The notes: generated from the letters alone by a model not told the origin. Positions 1 to 9,311 are shown, numbered from the stretch's first letter. The stretch is 64,000 nucleotides of DNA from Dickeya fangzhongdai (GCF_002812485.1 NZ_CP025003.1:2790001-2854000); one strand, 5' to 3'. Made by a program: numbers and translations.

Positions 1-11
1 ATTACCCTGTG

Positions 12-115
12 TATACCCAAAATAATTCGAGTTGCAGGCCAACACGTTAATGTTGAGTTGGCCCTTTATGACAAGGCTCATGATCAGTCTTGTCACGGCG
101 ATTAATCGTGCATCT
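12..115. repeat. Degenerate, partial ERIC element
   Basis: The stretch carries the ERIC end AATAATTCGAGTTGCAGG followed by decayed versions of the segments seen in the two long copies at 49110-49384 and 56323-56597 (for example TTGGCCCTTTA and AAGGCTCAT). The central ERIC palindrome is not recognisable, so only one arm remains. Confidence 0.7.
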
Positions 116-425
116 AACACGCGTTCTTTGGTTATTCGGCTGCCCATCAACCAAACAATGCGGCGAGAAAACAACGCTATCACCGTGCCAAGATAAGACG
201 TTGAGCGACGTCTGCAACCATCCCTGACCTGACCGTATACCCGACCATGAATATGGCTCATGTTGTAATGAAATTAAGTCGCTTTCCCTCGCCCATTAAC
301 TCTGGCATAAAATATGCTAAATTAACTTGCCAGCAACATGAAGACCACCAAATGACAAAATAAAGTCATTTAACATCAACACTTTAACCGGGTTTTCATA
401 TCAAGCATCAGGAAAAAAGAACGCG
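116..425 (+). promoter_or_regulatory. Upstream region of mesX, possible methionine-regulated promoter
   Basis: No gene is seen here. An 18-bp inverted repeat AGACGT-N6-ACGTCT lies at 196-213. Its arms resemble the MetJ box AGACGTCT, but the usual 8-bp phasing of tandem Met boxes is not kept, so MetJ control is only a suggestion that fits a methionine synthesis operon. The segment just before the gene is AT-rich, and an AGGAA Shine-Dalgarno precedes the ATG at 426. Confidence 0.3.
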
Positions 426-1403
426 ATGACTAAAAATTTTACATTTACGATTAAAAACAGTTGCTTCGATGAGAACTATAACCCCTCCGAAAATACGCGT
501 ATTACTACCAACTTTGCGAATTTGGCCAGAGGAACGAGCCGCCAGGAGAACTTACGCAATACATTAGTGATGATTGACAATCGCTTCAATACATTGGCGT
601 ATTGGGATAACCCCAAAGGTGACCGTTATTCCGTCGAACTTGAAATCATTTCTGTTGATATGCACATTGCCGACAATAACGCCACCTTCCCGGCAATTGA
701 AATTTTGAAAACAAACATCATTGATAAAAAAACAAACCAACGGATTGAAGGTATTGTAGGCAATAACTTCTCGTCTTACGTGCGTGATTATGATTTTAGT
801 GTGTTGTTGTTAGAGCATAATAATAGTCAATCCGAATTTAGCATTCCCGATAACTTTGGCGATTTGCATGGAAATATATTTAAATATTTCGTCAATTCGC
901 AGGAATACAAAGACAAATTTAGCAAATTGCCGGTAATATGCTTAAGTGTTTCCAGCAAAGAAACCTATCATAGAACGAGAAACCAGCATCCTGTATTGGG
1001 CATCGAGTACCAGCCAAATGGTTCTTCTTTAACCGAACAGTATTTCGAAAAAATGGGGCTACAGGTTCGCTACTTTATGCCACAAAATAGTGTGGCGCCT
1101 TTGGCTTTTTATTTCTTTGGTGATTTACTGAGTGATTACACAGATCTTGAGCTTATCAGTACCATCAGCACAATGGAGACGTTCCAAAAAATCTACCGCC
1201 CTGAGATTTACAATGCGAACTCCGCTGCCGGGCAATACTATTGCCCCAACCTGAATCATCATGATCATTCATTAACAAAAATTGTTTATGATCGGGAAGA
1301 GCGCAGCCAGTTGGCCATTAAGCAAGGGAAGTTTACTGAAGAGCACTTCATCAAACCGTACAAAAATATTCTTGAGCAATGGTCGGCTCATTACGCGCGC
1401 TAA
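426..1403 (+). CDS. mesX: MesX, DUF1852 partner of methionine synthase MesD
   Basis: This 325-residue protein is recognised as a DUF1852 family member. The family is known (Price and colleagues, work on folate-independent methionine synthases) as MesX, a protein needed together with oxygen for the activity of the short methionine synthase MesD. It has no signal peptide or membrane segment and is probably cytoplasmic. The gene is 27 bp upstream of mesD in the same direction, the expected pairing. Its biochemical role in the reaction is not known to me. The ATG at 426 is preceded by AGGAAAAAAG. Identification rests on family resemblance and context. Confidence 0.85.
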   Translation: MTKNFTFTIKNSCFDENYNPSENTRITTNFANLARGTSRQENLRNTLVMIDNRFNTLAYWDNPKGDRYSVELEIISVDMHIADNNATFPAIEILKTNIIDKKTNQRIEGIVGNNFSSYVRDYDFSVLLLEHNNSQSEFSIPDNFGDLHGNIFKYFVNSQEYKDKFSKLPVICLSVSSKETYHRTRNQHPVLGIEYQPNGSSLTEQYFEKMGLQVRYFMPQNSVAPLAFYFFGDLLSDYTDLELISTISTMETFQKIYRPEIYNANSAAGQYYCPNLNHHDHSLTKIVYDREERSQLAIKQGKFTEEHFIKPYKNILEQWSAHYAR

Positions 1404-1430
1404 TTCACCAAAAATATAAGGTCACCTGCT

Positions 1431-2462
1431 ATGAAAACATTGCTACCTACCTCGACTGCTGGCAGTTTACCCAAGCCTTCCTGGCTCGCCGAGCCGGAGA
1501 AACTGTGGTCCCCCTGGAAATTACAAAACGACGAGTTGATTGAGGGGAAAAAAGATGCCTTAAGCTTGTCGCTGTTTGATCAACTGCGTGCAGGTATTGA
1601 TATTGTCAGCGATGGCGAACAAACACGCCAACACTTTGTCACCACGTTTATTGAACACCTTAGCGGCGTGGATTTTGAGAAACGTGAAGTGGTTAAAATT
1701 CGTAATCGCTATGACGCGAGCGTACCGACAGTGGTCGGTGCGGTGGCGCGTCAAAAACCCGTGTTTGTTGAAGATGCCAAATTCTTACGTCAACTCACCA
1801 AGCAACCCATTAAATGGGCCTTGCCAGGGCCGATGACGATGATTGATACGCTCTATGATAACCACTATAAAAGCCGCGAAAAGCTCGCCTGGGAATTCGC
1901 AAAAATACTCAATCAGGAAGCGAAAGAATTAGAGGCTGCAGGTGTCGATATCATCCAGTTTGATGAGCCCGCATTTAATGTTTTCTTTGATGAAGTGAAT
2001 GACTGGGGGATCGCCGCGTTAGAAAAAGCCATTGAAGGGCTGAAATGTGAAACGGCTGTACATATTTGCTATGGCTATGGCATCAAGGCCAATACCGATT
2101 GGAAAAAGACGCTGGGGTCAGAGTGGCGGCAATATGAAGAAGCATTTCCCAAACTGCAAACATCGGCTATCGATATCATCTCACTGGAATGCCATAACTC
2201 GCGTGTTCCAATGGATCTGCTTGAGCTGATTCGCGGTAAAAAAGTCATGGTAGGGGCCATTGATGTGGCAACCAATACGATAGAGACACCAGAGGAAGTC
2301 GCCAATACGCTACGAAAAGCACTTCAGTTTGTCGATGCCGACAAGCTCTATCCTTCGACCAACTGCGGTATGGCCCCCTTATCTCGTCGGGTAGCCACAG
2401 GCAAACTCAATGCGTTAAGTGCAGGCGCAGACATCATCCGCAGAGAGCTCTCTGCTCAATAA
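1431..2462 (+). CDS. mesD: Core-MetE-type, folate-independent methionine synthase MesD
   Basis: The protein has 343 residues, matching only the C-terminal catalytic half of MetE (about 750 residues), so the N-terminal folate-binding half is absent. The zinc and homocysteine site is intact: His211 and Cys213 (HIC), Glu253 (SLEC) and Cys312 (TNCG), and FDEP is at 177-180. Short MetE proteins paired with DUF1852 form the MesD family, reported to make methionine from homocysteine without a folate methyl donor and with need for MesX and oxygen. The natural methyl donor is not settled as far as I know. A weak AAGGTC Shine-Dalgarno precedes the ATG. It is probably cotranscribed with mesX. Confidence 0.85.
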   Translation: MKTLLPTSTAGSLPKPSWLAEPEKLWSPWKLQNDELIEGKKDALSLSLFDQLRAGIDIVSDGEQTRQHFVTTFIEHLSGVDFEKREVVKIRNRYDASVPTVVGAVARQKPVFVEDAKFLRQLTKQPIKWALPGPMTMIDTLYDNHYKSREKLAWEFAKILNQEAKELEAAGVDIIQFDEPAFNVFFDEVNDWGIAALEKAIEGLKCETAVHICYGYGIKANTDWKKTLGSEWRQYEEAFPKLQTSAIDIISLECHNSRVPMDLLELIRGKKVMVGAIDVATNTIETPEEVANTLRKALQFVDADKLYPSTNCGMAPLSRRVATGKLNALSAGADIIRRELSAQ

Positions 2463-2490
2463 CACCACGGCATTGTCGATCACTAAAAAA

Positions 2491-2552
2491 CTCAGTCCGT
2501 GTCAGGCGATCTGATCAATCGCCAAATAACCTGAACCACCAACCGGACTGAG
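2491..2552. other. Nested inverted repeat downstream of mesD
   Basis: CTCAGTCCG (2491-2499) pairs perfectly with CGGACTGAG (2544-2552), and a small inner hairpin GCGAT/ATCGC lies at 2506-2522. There is no T-run, so it is not a clear intrinsic terminator. It could end the mesXD transcript or be a relic of a larger element. Confidence 0.4.
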
Positions 2553-2718
2553 CAATACCGAACATTGCGCAATTACTGATGAAGAACGGCTAACTTATAT
2601 GATGCCGTGAACCAGTAGCGAAACAAAACCACCGGCGGCCGGCGGAGTAAACCGGGCCGCCCTTTGACTGTCGTAAAGCGTGATATAGCGTGCTGACACA
2701 TCGCCGCCAATCCGGCTT

Positions 2719-3342
2719 TTAGACCATACCATTATTCCCATGACGCAAGAATGCCGGTCGCTGATTCAAGCGCGTAAACCACGCATCAATGGCAGGGACT
2801 TCAGGGTGGGGAAACGGTGTCATTTTCCAGCGATTCACCGACAGTCCGAGCACCACATCGGCCAGCGTAAACGTCTCACCTGCCGCCCATGCGCCGGTGC
2901 GCTGGAGTTGTTGTTCAAGAATACCAATACAGTGATTCCACTCTTTAATGCCTGCGGCAATCGCGTTTTGATCGTTATAGGCCGGGTTCTTACGCGCCAG
3001 GGCCGGGAAGACATAACGCCAGGCGTTGTTAAACTCGGTCGCCTGCCAGTCCATCCAGTGCTCGACGTTAGCGCACGCCTGCGCTTCGTTGGGGAGCAAG
3101 TCATCGCGCCCGGCTTTGCGCGCCAGATAGCGGCAAATCGAATTCGATTCCCACAGCACGAATTCATCGTCAATCAACACGGGCACCATGGCGTTTGGGT
3201 TCATAGCGCGAAATGCATCGGTTTCCGTTGAGGCAAACCCGCTACCGTAATCTTCCTGAACATAATCCAGCCCCACTTCCTCGCAGGTCCAGAGCACTTT
3301 GCGCACATTTATTGACGTCGTTTTGCCAAGTATTTTAAGCAT
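2719..3342 (-). CDS. Glutathione S-transferase family protein
   Basis: The 207-residue protein has the GST layout: a thioredoxin-like N-terminal domain (about 1-80, with the cis-proline segment NAMVPVL and the following ESNSICRYL glutathione-binding segment) and an all-helical C-terminal domain (about 88-200). Such enzymes conjugate glutathione to electrophiles or use it to reduce or isomerise small molecules. The substrate cannot be told from the sequence. It is a single gene on the minus strand. Its position beside a block of detoxification-type enzymes agrees with a protective role, but this is inference. Confidence 0.85.
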   Translation of the reverse strand: MLKILGKTTSINVRKVLWTCEEVGLDYVQEDYGSGFASTETDAFRAMNPNAMVPVLIDDEFVLWESNSICRYLARKAGRDDLLPNEAQACANVEHWMDWQATEFNNAWRYVFPALARKNPAYNDQNAIAAGIKEWNHCIGILEQQLQRTGAWAAGETFTLADVVLGLSVNRWKMTPFPHPEVPAIDAWFTRLNQRPAFLRHGNNGMV

Positions 3343-3739
3343 ACTTCGAATGTCCTTCCGCGTGATTAATCGTTTAAAAACAATACACCAACCTAATATC
3401 TTCTTGCTACTGGCAACAGAGCACTGACATGGTTGCGTCGCATTCGTGAGCTTATGCTTTTATGGCACAGGGCTGCCTTCGGGAGGTGCATAACCCGGGC
3501 TGTCATGAGCGTGAAGCAGACATATGGCAACAATAACCGTAATCCAGACCTATTAAATGACATGACCCAGGCTGAATTTATTCGGAGTTTCCGGACTGGG
3601 TCTATGAATTTCATTCATAGCGCCTAGTTAATGGGCGTAATTATCTTTCCCCCCAACTTCGTTAATCTGGGCACATCACGTTACCAGGCGCAACGAATAT
3701 TAAGCCGGTAAGTGGATAGTCGCGGCGGGACCATATAAC
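3343..3739. other. Intergenic stretch without a recognisable gene
   Basis: About 400 bp between the GST start and the hydrolase 3' end. Short open frames exist on both strands (73 codons minus, 64 codons plus), but neither has a convincing ribosome binding site or a recognisable product. The GST promoter must lie in the part next to 3342. The rest looks like decayed sequence. Confidence 0.4.
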
Positions 3740-3760
3740 GGCCAGCTTGCAAGGCTGGCC
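3740..3760 (-). terminator. Hairpin downstream of the YcjY-like hydrolase gene
   Basis: GGCCAGC (3740-3746) and GCTGGCC (3754-3760) form a 7-bp stem with a 7-nt loop, 20 bp past the hydrolase stop codon. In the minus direction it is followed by GTTATAT, a poor T-run, so the call is tentative. Confidence 0.45.
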
Positions 3761-3779
3761 AGGGTATCGGTAGAACGGA

Positions 3780-4829
3780 TTAAATATTTTGATCGAAGAA
3801 TGTATCTAATTTTTTCATCGCCTGATCAACGTAACGAGGTACCCAGTAGGTTTCGATATGCGTTGCGCCATCAATCAGGAACAGTTGTTTATTCTTCGTA
3901 CCGGTGGCCTTTTTGAATGCGCTTTCGGTCATGTAAAGCGAGTCAGCTTTAGTACCGGCCATCATTAGCAGCGGCTGATTGATGAGATCAATATTGCTTT
4001 GCGCATCAAAGTTCATCAAATCAAGCAGGCTGCTTGTGGTGTAGCGGAACGTTGAGTTCGGGTGAGCATGCGTTTTCCAGTAATACTCGTAACCCTGACG
4101 GTACAAATCGTACGGAAGTTTCGCGATTTGTTCATCTGTCAGGTTGGCGTCTCCGGAATAGCTGACCTCACCGGTGGTGACTTCTTTGGCGCGCGCATCA
4201 CTTGCCTGTTTCAAACGCTCCTGAATAGTGGAAATCTGCGAGTCCTGATAACCATTGCGGCGCACGAGCCCGGAGTCAAACATGCTCAGCGTCGCCAGCG
4301 CTTTAAAGCGCTTATCCGTCTGGGCGGCTTTTAATGAATAGCCACCGCCGCCGCAGATGCCCAGCAAGCCGATGCGGGCGGTATCAACCCCTGGGTACTG
4401 GCTGATGTAGTCAGCCATACCGTGAATATCCTCAATGCGATTGGCAGGCTTATCAACGCTACGAGGCATGCCGCCACTGGCCCCCTGATAAGCCGCATCT
4501 GCGGTAATAGTGATATATCCGTGCTCGGCCAGACGCTGGGCATATAACCCGGCGACCTGCTCTTTTACGCCGCCATTCGGATGCGCAACCACAACCGCAG
4601 GGTATTTTTTCGCGGGGTCGTAGTTGGCTGGCGTGTAGACATTCGCGGCAATCTGGATGCCATGCAGATCGTATTTCACCGGATGAATGTTGACCTTGCC
4701 TTTGACGTTCTCGGTGATGGCACCGTCGTAGACGAGGGTAAATGGATTCTTTTTATAGTCAGCAGCATTAACCGAGGTAACTCCGGCCATTGCCGTAAGC
4801 AACATTGCACTTAACAGCGTGAATTTCAT
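3780..4829 (-). CDS. Exported YcjY-like alpha/beta hydrolase
   Basis: The 349-residue protein starts with a typical Sec signal peptide (about residues 1-23, ending NAA). The rest resembles E. coli YcjY and dienelactone-hydrolase-like enzymes, with HPNGGVKEQ near residue 83 and a nucleophile elbow GICGGGG with Cys159 where most esterases have Ser. The likely catalytic His is in GATHIETY near residue 325. It is probably a periplasmic hydrolase of unknown substrate. The gene diverges from the aldo/keto reductase-two-component operon, and the TGTCAG-type operators between them may control both sides. Confidence 0.8.
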   Translation of the reverse strand: MKFTLLSAMLLTAMAGVTSVNAADYKKNPFTLVYDGAITENVKGKVNIHPVKYDLHGIQIAANVYTPANYDPAKKYPAVVVAHPNGGVKEQVAGLYAQRLAEHGYITITADAAYQGASGGMPRSVDKPANRIEDIHGMADYISQYPGVDTARIGLLGICGGGGYSLKAAQTDKRFKALATLSMFDSGLVRRNGYQDSQISTIQERLKQASDARAKEVTTGEVSYSGDANLTDEQIAKLPYDLYRQGYEYYWKTHAHPNSTFRYTTSSLLDLMNFDAQSNIDLINQPLLMMAGTKADSLYMTESAFKKATGTKNKQLFLIDGATHIETYWVPRYVDQAMKKLDTFFDQNI

Positions 4830-4907
4830 GATCTCTCCCGATGAGTGACGGCCTGTCCATGCAGGCTCGTGATATCGAATATGCAGGCTCAGATTAGGGA
4901 GTGAGGG

Positions 4908-5009
4908 CTGTCAGCCTCGTGACAGGCGAATAACATTTTTGTCAGGAAGCCACTGTGCGGCAGGCCATGGTTTCTGACAACGCTGTCAGGTAACCGTCAG
5001 CTTTATGTT
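4908..5009 (+). promoter_or_regulatory. CusR-like operator cluster and promoter of the reductase-two-component operon
   Basis: Two palindromes built from the same hexamer are visible: CTGTCA-N6-TGACAG at 4908-4925 and CTGACA-N4-TGTCAG at 4974-4989, plus single half-sites near 4940 and 4995. The second has the arms and spacing of the known CusR/HprR box core (TGACAA-NN-TTGTCA) and is repeated with identical arms at 10516-10531. A possible -10 is TATGTT at 5004-5009, placing the box over the -35. The response regulator at 6264 is the natural candidate to bind here. Confidence 0.65.
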
Positions 5010-5081
5010 GGCAATCAAGGGGCAGAATGCGCTCAGATTAAATGAGGTTCATGTTCAATTTACTGAGAAAAGGAATGATCC

Positions 5082-6248
5082 ATGAAAAGTCAACACAACC
5101 CGGCGATGCCCGAGCGACGTAAGTTATTAGTTGCCGGGGCGGGTATCGCCGCAGCATCACTGATTCCTCATGCTTCAGCAACGGGGAAATCCTCTCAGGG
5201 TGAGGCCTCCAGACAAGGCAGCCAACGCTCAGCCTCACCGGGTAAACGTAAACTAGGCAGCCTTGACGTTTCTGCCGTGGGTCTGGGTGTCCAGAACATG
5301 AGCCGTAAATACGACACGTCTGTCCCGTGGCGTCCCGAAATGGTGAGCATTATCCGTCGGGCATTTGATGAGGGCGTGACGTTTTTTGATGCGGCTGAAG
5401 CTTATGGTCCCTTTGAGGTGGAGAAGATCCTGGGTGAAGGCGTCGCCCCTTTTCGGGACAAAATAGTTATCGCCACTAAATTTGGCTGGAACATCGATCA
5501 GCAGACGGGTAAGCGCCTGCCGGGCCTCAATAGCCGACCGGAGCATATCAGACTGGTCGTCGAAAATATGCTCAAACGCCTGCGTACCGATCGCATCGAT
5601 TTGCTGTATCAGCACCGGGTGGATCCTCAGGTTCCGATCGAAGATGTCGCCGGTGTGATTAAGGATTTAATGGATCAGGGAAAAGTCCTGCACTGGGGTC
5701 TGTCAGAAATGGGGATTAATACGTTAAGACGAGCTCATGCGGTATTACCCGTCACAGCCGTACAAAGTGAATATTCCATGCTCTGGCGGGGTCCGGAAAA
5801 GCATGTGCTTTCGACATGCGAAGAGCTGGGGATAGGGTTTGTGCCATGGAGCCCATTGGGCGTGCAGTTTTTAACGGGCTGGATTGATGAGAATACCCGA
5901 TTCGCTGCCGGTGATTTCCGCGCGACAGAAACTCGCTTCTCGCCTGACAACCGCCAGCACAACTTACAGTTAGTGGCATTACTGAAAACCTGGGCGGTAA
6001 GAAAAAATGCCGCACCGGGCCAGATTGCGCTGGCATGGTTACTGGCTCGCAAACCCTGGATTGTCCCGATCCCGGGCACCACAAACAAAGATCATATGCT
6101 GCAAAACACGGCCGCCGCACGGATCTCACTGACGTCTAGCGAAATGACCGAACTCACCCGTTCACTGGATGCCATCACTATTCAGGGTCAACGGTTGCCG
6201 GATGCGGTACAGGTTTATTCAGATGTAGACGCTCCGTTGAAAAGTTAA
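5082..6248 (+). CDS. Aldo/keto reductase with Tat-type signal
   Basis: The protein has 388 residues. An N-terminal twin-arginine segment (RRKLLVAGAG, residues 12-21) followed by a hydrophobic Ala-rich stretch suggests export by Tat with its cofactor bound. The (beta/alpha)8 reductase domain begins near residue 55. The catalytic tetrad is intact: Asp103, Tyr108, Lys133 and His178. These enzymes reduce aldehydes or ketones with NAD(P)H, but how a periplasmic member would be supplied with electrons is unclear. It is the first gene of an operon with the response regulator (15-bp gap) and sensor kinase. AAGGA precedes the ATG. Confidence 0.85.
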   Translation: MKSQHNPAMPERRKLLVAGAGIAAASLIPHASATGKSSQGEASRQGSQRSASPGKRKLGSLDVSAVGLGVQNMSRKYDTSVPWRPEMVSIIRRAFDEGVTFFDAAEAYGPFEVEKILGEGVAPFRDKIVIATKFGWNIDQQTGKRLPGLNSRPEHIRLVVENMLKRLRTDRIDLLYQHRVDPQVPIEDVAGVIKDLMDQGKVLHWGLSEMGINTLRRAHAVLPVTAVQSEYSMLWRGPEKHVLSTCEELGIGFVPWSPLGVQFLTGWIDENTRFAAGDFRATETRFSPDNRQHNLQLVALLKTWAVRKNAAPGQIALAWLLARKPWIVPIPGTTNKDHMLQNTAAARISLTSSEMTELTRSLDAITIQGQRLPDAVQVYSDVDAPLKS

Positions 6249-6263
6249 TGAGGATGTCACGTT

Positions 6264-6944
6264 ATGCGGCTGTTGCTAGTCGAGGATGAGGAAAAAACAT
6301 CAACCTATCTCAGCCGTGCGCTGGGTGAATCCGGGTTTACAGTAGATGTTTCAGCGGATGGGGCCGAAGGTCTTCATTACGCACTGGAATTCGACTACGA
6401 CGCGATAATCCTCGATGTAATGTTACCGGGAATGGATGGTTATCGGGTACTGGAAGGCGTACGAGCCAGTAAACAGACCCCTGTATTGATGTTATCTGCA
6501 CGGGGATCGGTCGACGAGCGCGTCAAAGGGCTTCGGCTTGGCGCTGATGATTATCTCCCTAAACCTTTCTCGCTCATTGAGCTGGTGGCGCGCATTCAGG
6601 CGCTGGTGCGTCGCCGCTCAACCGATGGAGCGGATATCACACAACTGCAAATTAACGATCTCCATCTTGATCTGCTGGCTCGTCGGGTATTTCGTGCCGG
6701 AACGCGACTGGAACTGACGGCGAAAGAGTTTTCTCTACTGAGCCTTCTGGCCCGTCATCAGGGGGAAATTCTGTCAAAGATGATGATCGCCGAGCAGGTA
6801 TGGGACATGAATTTCGACAGCGACGCCAACGTGGTTGAAGTCGCCATTAAACGCCTGCGGGCCAAAGTTGATACTCCGTTCGATGTTAAATTGCTGCATA
6901 CCGTACGCGGTATGGGGTACGTCCTCGAAGTCAGGTGCGAATAA
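6264..6944 (+). CDS. OmpR/PhoB-family response regulator, CusR/HprR type
   Basis: The 226-residue protein has a receiver domain (residues 1-112; acidic pocket Glu8-Asp9, phosphoacceptor Asp51, Lys near 101) and a C-terminal winged helix (about 125-222, ending GMGYVLE). It most resembles regulators of the heavy-metal and reactive-chlorine group (CusR, CopR, HprR). It is placed between the aldo/keto reductase and its sensor kinase. CusR-like palindromes lie upstream of its own operon and of the cupin operon at 10613, so autoregulation and control of both are likely. The inducing signal is unknown. Confidence 0.9.
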   Translation: MRLLLVEDEEKTSTYLSRALGESGFTVDVSADGAEGLHYALEFDYDAIILDVMLPGMDGYRVLEGVRASKQTPVLMLSARGSVDERVKGLRLGADDYLPKPFSLIELVARIQALVRRRSTDGADITQLQINDLHLDLLARRVFRAGTRLELTAKEFSLLSLLARHQGEILSKMMIAEQVWDMNFDSDANVVEVAIKRLRAKVDTPFDVKLLHTVRGMGYVLEVRCE

Positions 6945-6959
6945 ATAAAAGGGATAAGC

Positions 6960-8339
6960 ATGCTTAAGCGCGCCATTTCGGTCCATCTGGCACTGATGTT
7001 TGCGTTATCCGCGCTTCTGATTGTTTCCGTCATCGGTATTCTGCTCAGAAGCTCATTGCATGACTCGCTGCAAAAACAGATGCACAACGAGCTGTTATTT
7101 CGGGAATCATTAATGAGCTCGTGGATTGCAGCGCGAACCTCGGCTGAGGGCTGGTCTACGCTGGCGAATAAATTTACCGTATTAGCCAATTCTGAAGGTG
7201 AGCGCGTTCGCTACTGGATAGTGAGCGATAACCCACGTTTCAGTGTGGGCGGAACGCCGCCTGTGGGTGTTCAGTGGTCTTCTTTGCAGGAAGGTTTTAA
7301 CAAAATGCCCGGCGCATCGGACGGCGCATGCTCACTTTTTCTGCTGGTGAAAACGATCCCCGCAAACGGCGAAAGGCCTGAGGTGCGCTATGTGGTTGCC
7401 ATCGACTCCACGCCGTACATGGGGACACTGGATGCGTTCACGCGTACCCTGCTGGTTATTGCCGCGCTGGGTGTGTTTATCGTAGCGCTGCTGGGATATC
7501 TAGTCTCAAGAATCGGTCTGCGTCCGGTGGTGGCGCTCAGTAAACAGGCGCAACATCTCGCCCCGGGAGATCATGGACAACGCCTTGATACCACGGCATT
7601 ACCCGAAGAATTACAGCAGCTCGCTTCATCATTTAACGGTGTGCTGACGCGTCAGGAGATCGCCTGGCGGCAGCTCGAAAGCTTTAATGCTGATGTAGCC
7701 CACGAACTTCGCACTCCTCTCACCAACCTGATTGGTCAAACGCAGTTGGGGCTATCACGCCGACGTTCGTACGATGAGCTGGAAGAGTTACTGGGTTCAA
7801 ACCTCGAAGAGCTTGAGCGGATGACATCAATCGTTAACGATATGCTTTTCCTGTCCCATGCTCACGCCGGTGAATATGCCTCCCAGCTTATGCTGGTCTC
7901 CCTGCGTGAAGAAACGCTTAAAACGGCGGAATATGTTGAGCCCTCCTTTGCTGAAAAACAGCTTACCCTGGACGTTGAAGGCGATGTGACAGCCCATATT
8001 GATCGACGGTTATTCCACCGCTCCCTCGCCAATTTACTGGAAAACAGTGCAAGGCATTCGCCCCCCCAAAGTACGATTACCGTTCGGTTGAGCGAAAAAA
8101 ATAATCACGCCTGCGTTGAGGTTTCGAACCCAGGCAATCCCATTGCTCTGGAGCATGTAAACCGGCTTTTTGAACGTTTTTATCGGGTTGACTCCTCCCG
8201 GGCCAGGAGCGACACCCATCATGGTCTGGGGTTATCGATCGTACGCGCCGTCGCCATTATGCACCGGGGAGACGTCTTTGCGCGTAGTGAGGACGGTATC
8301 AATACATTTGGGCTGACCTTTGCGATATCACGGAGCTAA
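6960..8339 (+). CDS. Membrane sensor histidine kinase
   Basis: The 459-residue kinase has a first membrane segment (about 9-29), a periplasmic sensor region (about 30-160), a second membrane segment (about 161-183), a HAMP linker, a dimerisation domain with phosphoacceptor His248 in DVAHELRTPL, and an ATPase domain (N-box NLLENSARHS, later a GLGLSIV motif). The architecture is that of CusS/HprS-like kinases. It begins 15 bp after the response regulator with a good Shine-Dalgarno (AAGGGA). Its 3' end overlaps the convergent nitronate monooxygenase gene by 12 bp. Confidence 0.9.
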   Translation: MLKRAISVHLALMFALSALLIVSVIGILLRSSLHDSLQKQMHNELLFRESLMSSWIAARTSAEGWSTLANKFTVLANSEGERVRYWIVSDNPRFSVGGTPPVGVQWSSLQEGFNKMPGASDGACSLFLLVKTIPANGERPEVRYVVAIDSTPYMGTLDAFTRTLLVIAALGVFIVALLGYLVSRIGLRPVVALSKQAQHLAPGDHGQRLDTTALPEELQQLASSFNGVLTRQEIAWRQLESFNADVAHELRTPLTNLIGQTQLGLSRRRSYDELEELLGSNLEELERMTSIVNDMLFLSHAHAGEYASQLMLVSLREETLKTAEYVEPSFAEKQLTLDVEGDVTAHIDRRLFHRSLANLLENSARHSPPQSTITVRLSEKNNHACVEVSNPGNPIALEHVNRLFERFYRVDSSRARSDTHHGLGLSIVRAVAIMHRGDVFARSEDGINTFGLTFAISRS

Positions 8340-9311
8340 TTCATTAACCACGTCAGCGACGCTTTTTACGCCCCGGATAGCGCCGATGCCGGTGCCCAGT
8401 GAGATATAGCCTTCGTCGGTATTTCCTTCGAGCATACCGATCCGCAAACCGCGTAGACCGCCCATCGTTTTGCCAAGCTCTTCGTTACTGGCGCCCGCTT
8501 TGTCCATCTGCACCAGTTTCTCTGCCAGCTTGCCGGGCAGCGAGCGATAGTAGGCGGGCTGCGTGCGGAAAAGCAGCATATCCAGTCCGTCGGAATCGAC
8601 GATCTTGTCTTTTACCGACTGGGGTACGCGGCTTTCTTCCGTGCTGATGAATACGGAACCTGCGAAGACCCCGCTTGCCCCTAAGGCATGGGCCGCTCTG
8701 GCGGTACGGCTATCGGAGATCCCCCCCGCCGCCAGCACAGGAACATGTTGAACAGCATCGGCGATCAGCGGGACGATGGAAAACGTGCCCAGGGCCTTTC
8801 CTGGTAACGTTCCGCCTTCGTCAAAACCGGTGGCGACAATAATATCCGCCCCTGCGGCTTCGGCGAGGCGGGTGTTTTCGGGGGAGGGATTGATGTCGCG
8901 ATAGATGATGCTGATGCCCGCGTCTTTCAGTTCGTCAAACAGCCCGGGGATTATCGAGCCTTCGCTATAGCCGGTATAAACAACCACCCTCACCCCTTCT
9001 TCCTTAATCACCTGCAATATTGGCAGGGTCCATACGTCATTCTCCGGCATTGGGATCAGGTTAACACCAAAAGGTTTTTCGGTAAGTGCTTTGGTTTTAC
9101 GAATTTCTTCGCGCATTTTTTCAGCGGTTTCTTCCGGTGTGGATACGGCGGTTTCAGCCGTTAGACCTGCGTTTGGTCCCAGAACGCCCAAGCCCCCGGC
9201 ATTGCTGACAGCGGCGACCAAACGGGCGTCGGTAAGCCAGGATAATGGCCCCTGGATGACGGGTTTTTCAATGCCCAAAATCTGGCAGATACGGTTCTTT
9301 TGATTTTGCAT
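8328..9311 (-). CDS. Nitronate monooxygenase family flavoprotein
   Basis: The 327-residue protein has the FMN-binding TIM-barrel pattern of nitronate monooxygenases (2-nitropropane dioxygenases): the N-terminal PVIQGPLSWLTD and NAGGLGVLG segments and the later phosphate-binding AAGGISD and GVFAGSVF segments. Family members oxidise toxic nitronates, and some act as enoyl reductases, so substrate is open. The gene diverges from a LysR regulator at 9563, the usual arrangement of regulator and target. AAGGA precedes the ATG. Confidence 0.8.
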   Translation of the reverse strand: MQNQKNRICQILGIEKPVIQGPLSWLTDARLVAAVSNAGGLGVLGPNAGLTAETAVSTPEETAEKMREEIRKTKALTEKPFGVNLIPMPENDVWTLPILQVIKEEGVRVVVYTGYSEGSIIPGLFDELKDAGISIIYRDINPSPENTRLAEAAGADIIVATGFDEGGTLPGKALGTFSIVPLIADAVQHVPVLAAGGISDSRTARAAHALGASGVFAGSVFISTEESRVPQSVKDKIVDSDGLDMLLFRTQPAYYRSLPGKLAEKLVQMDKAGASNEELGKTMGGLRGLRIGMLEGNTDEGYISLGTGIGAIRGVKSVADVVNELAP

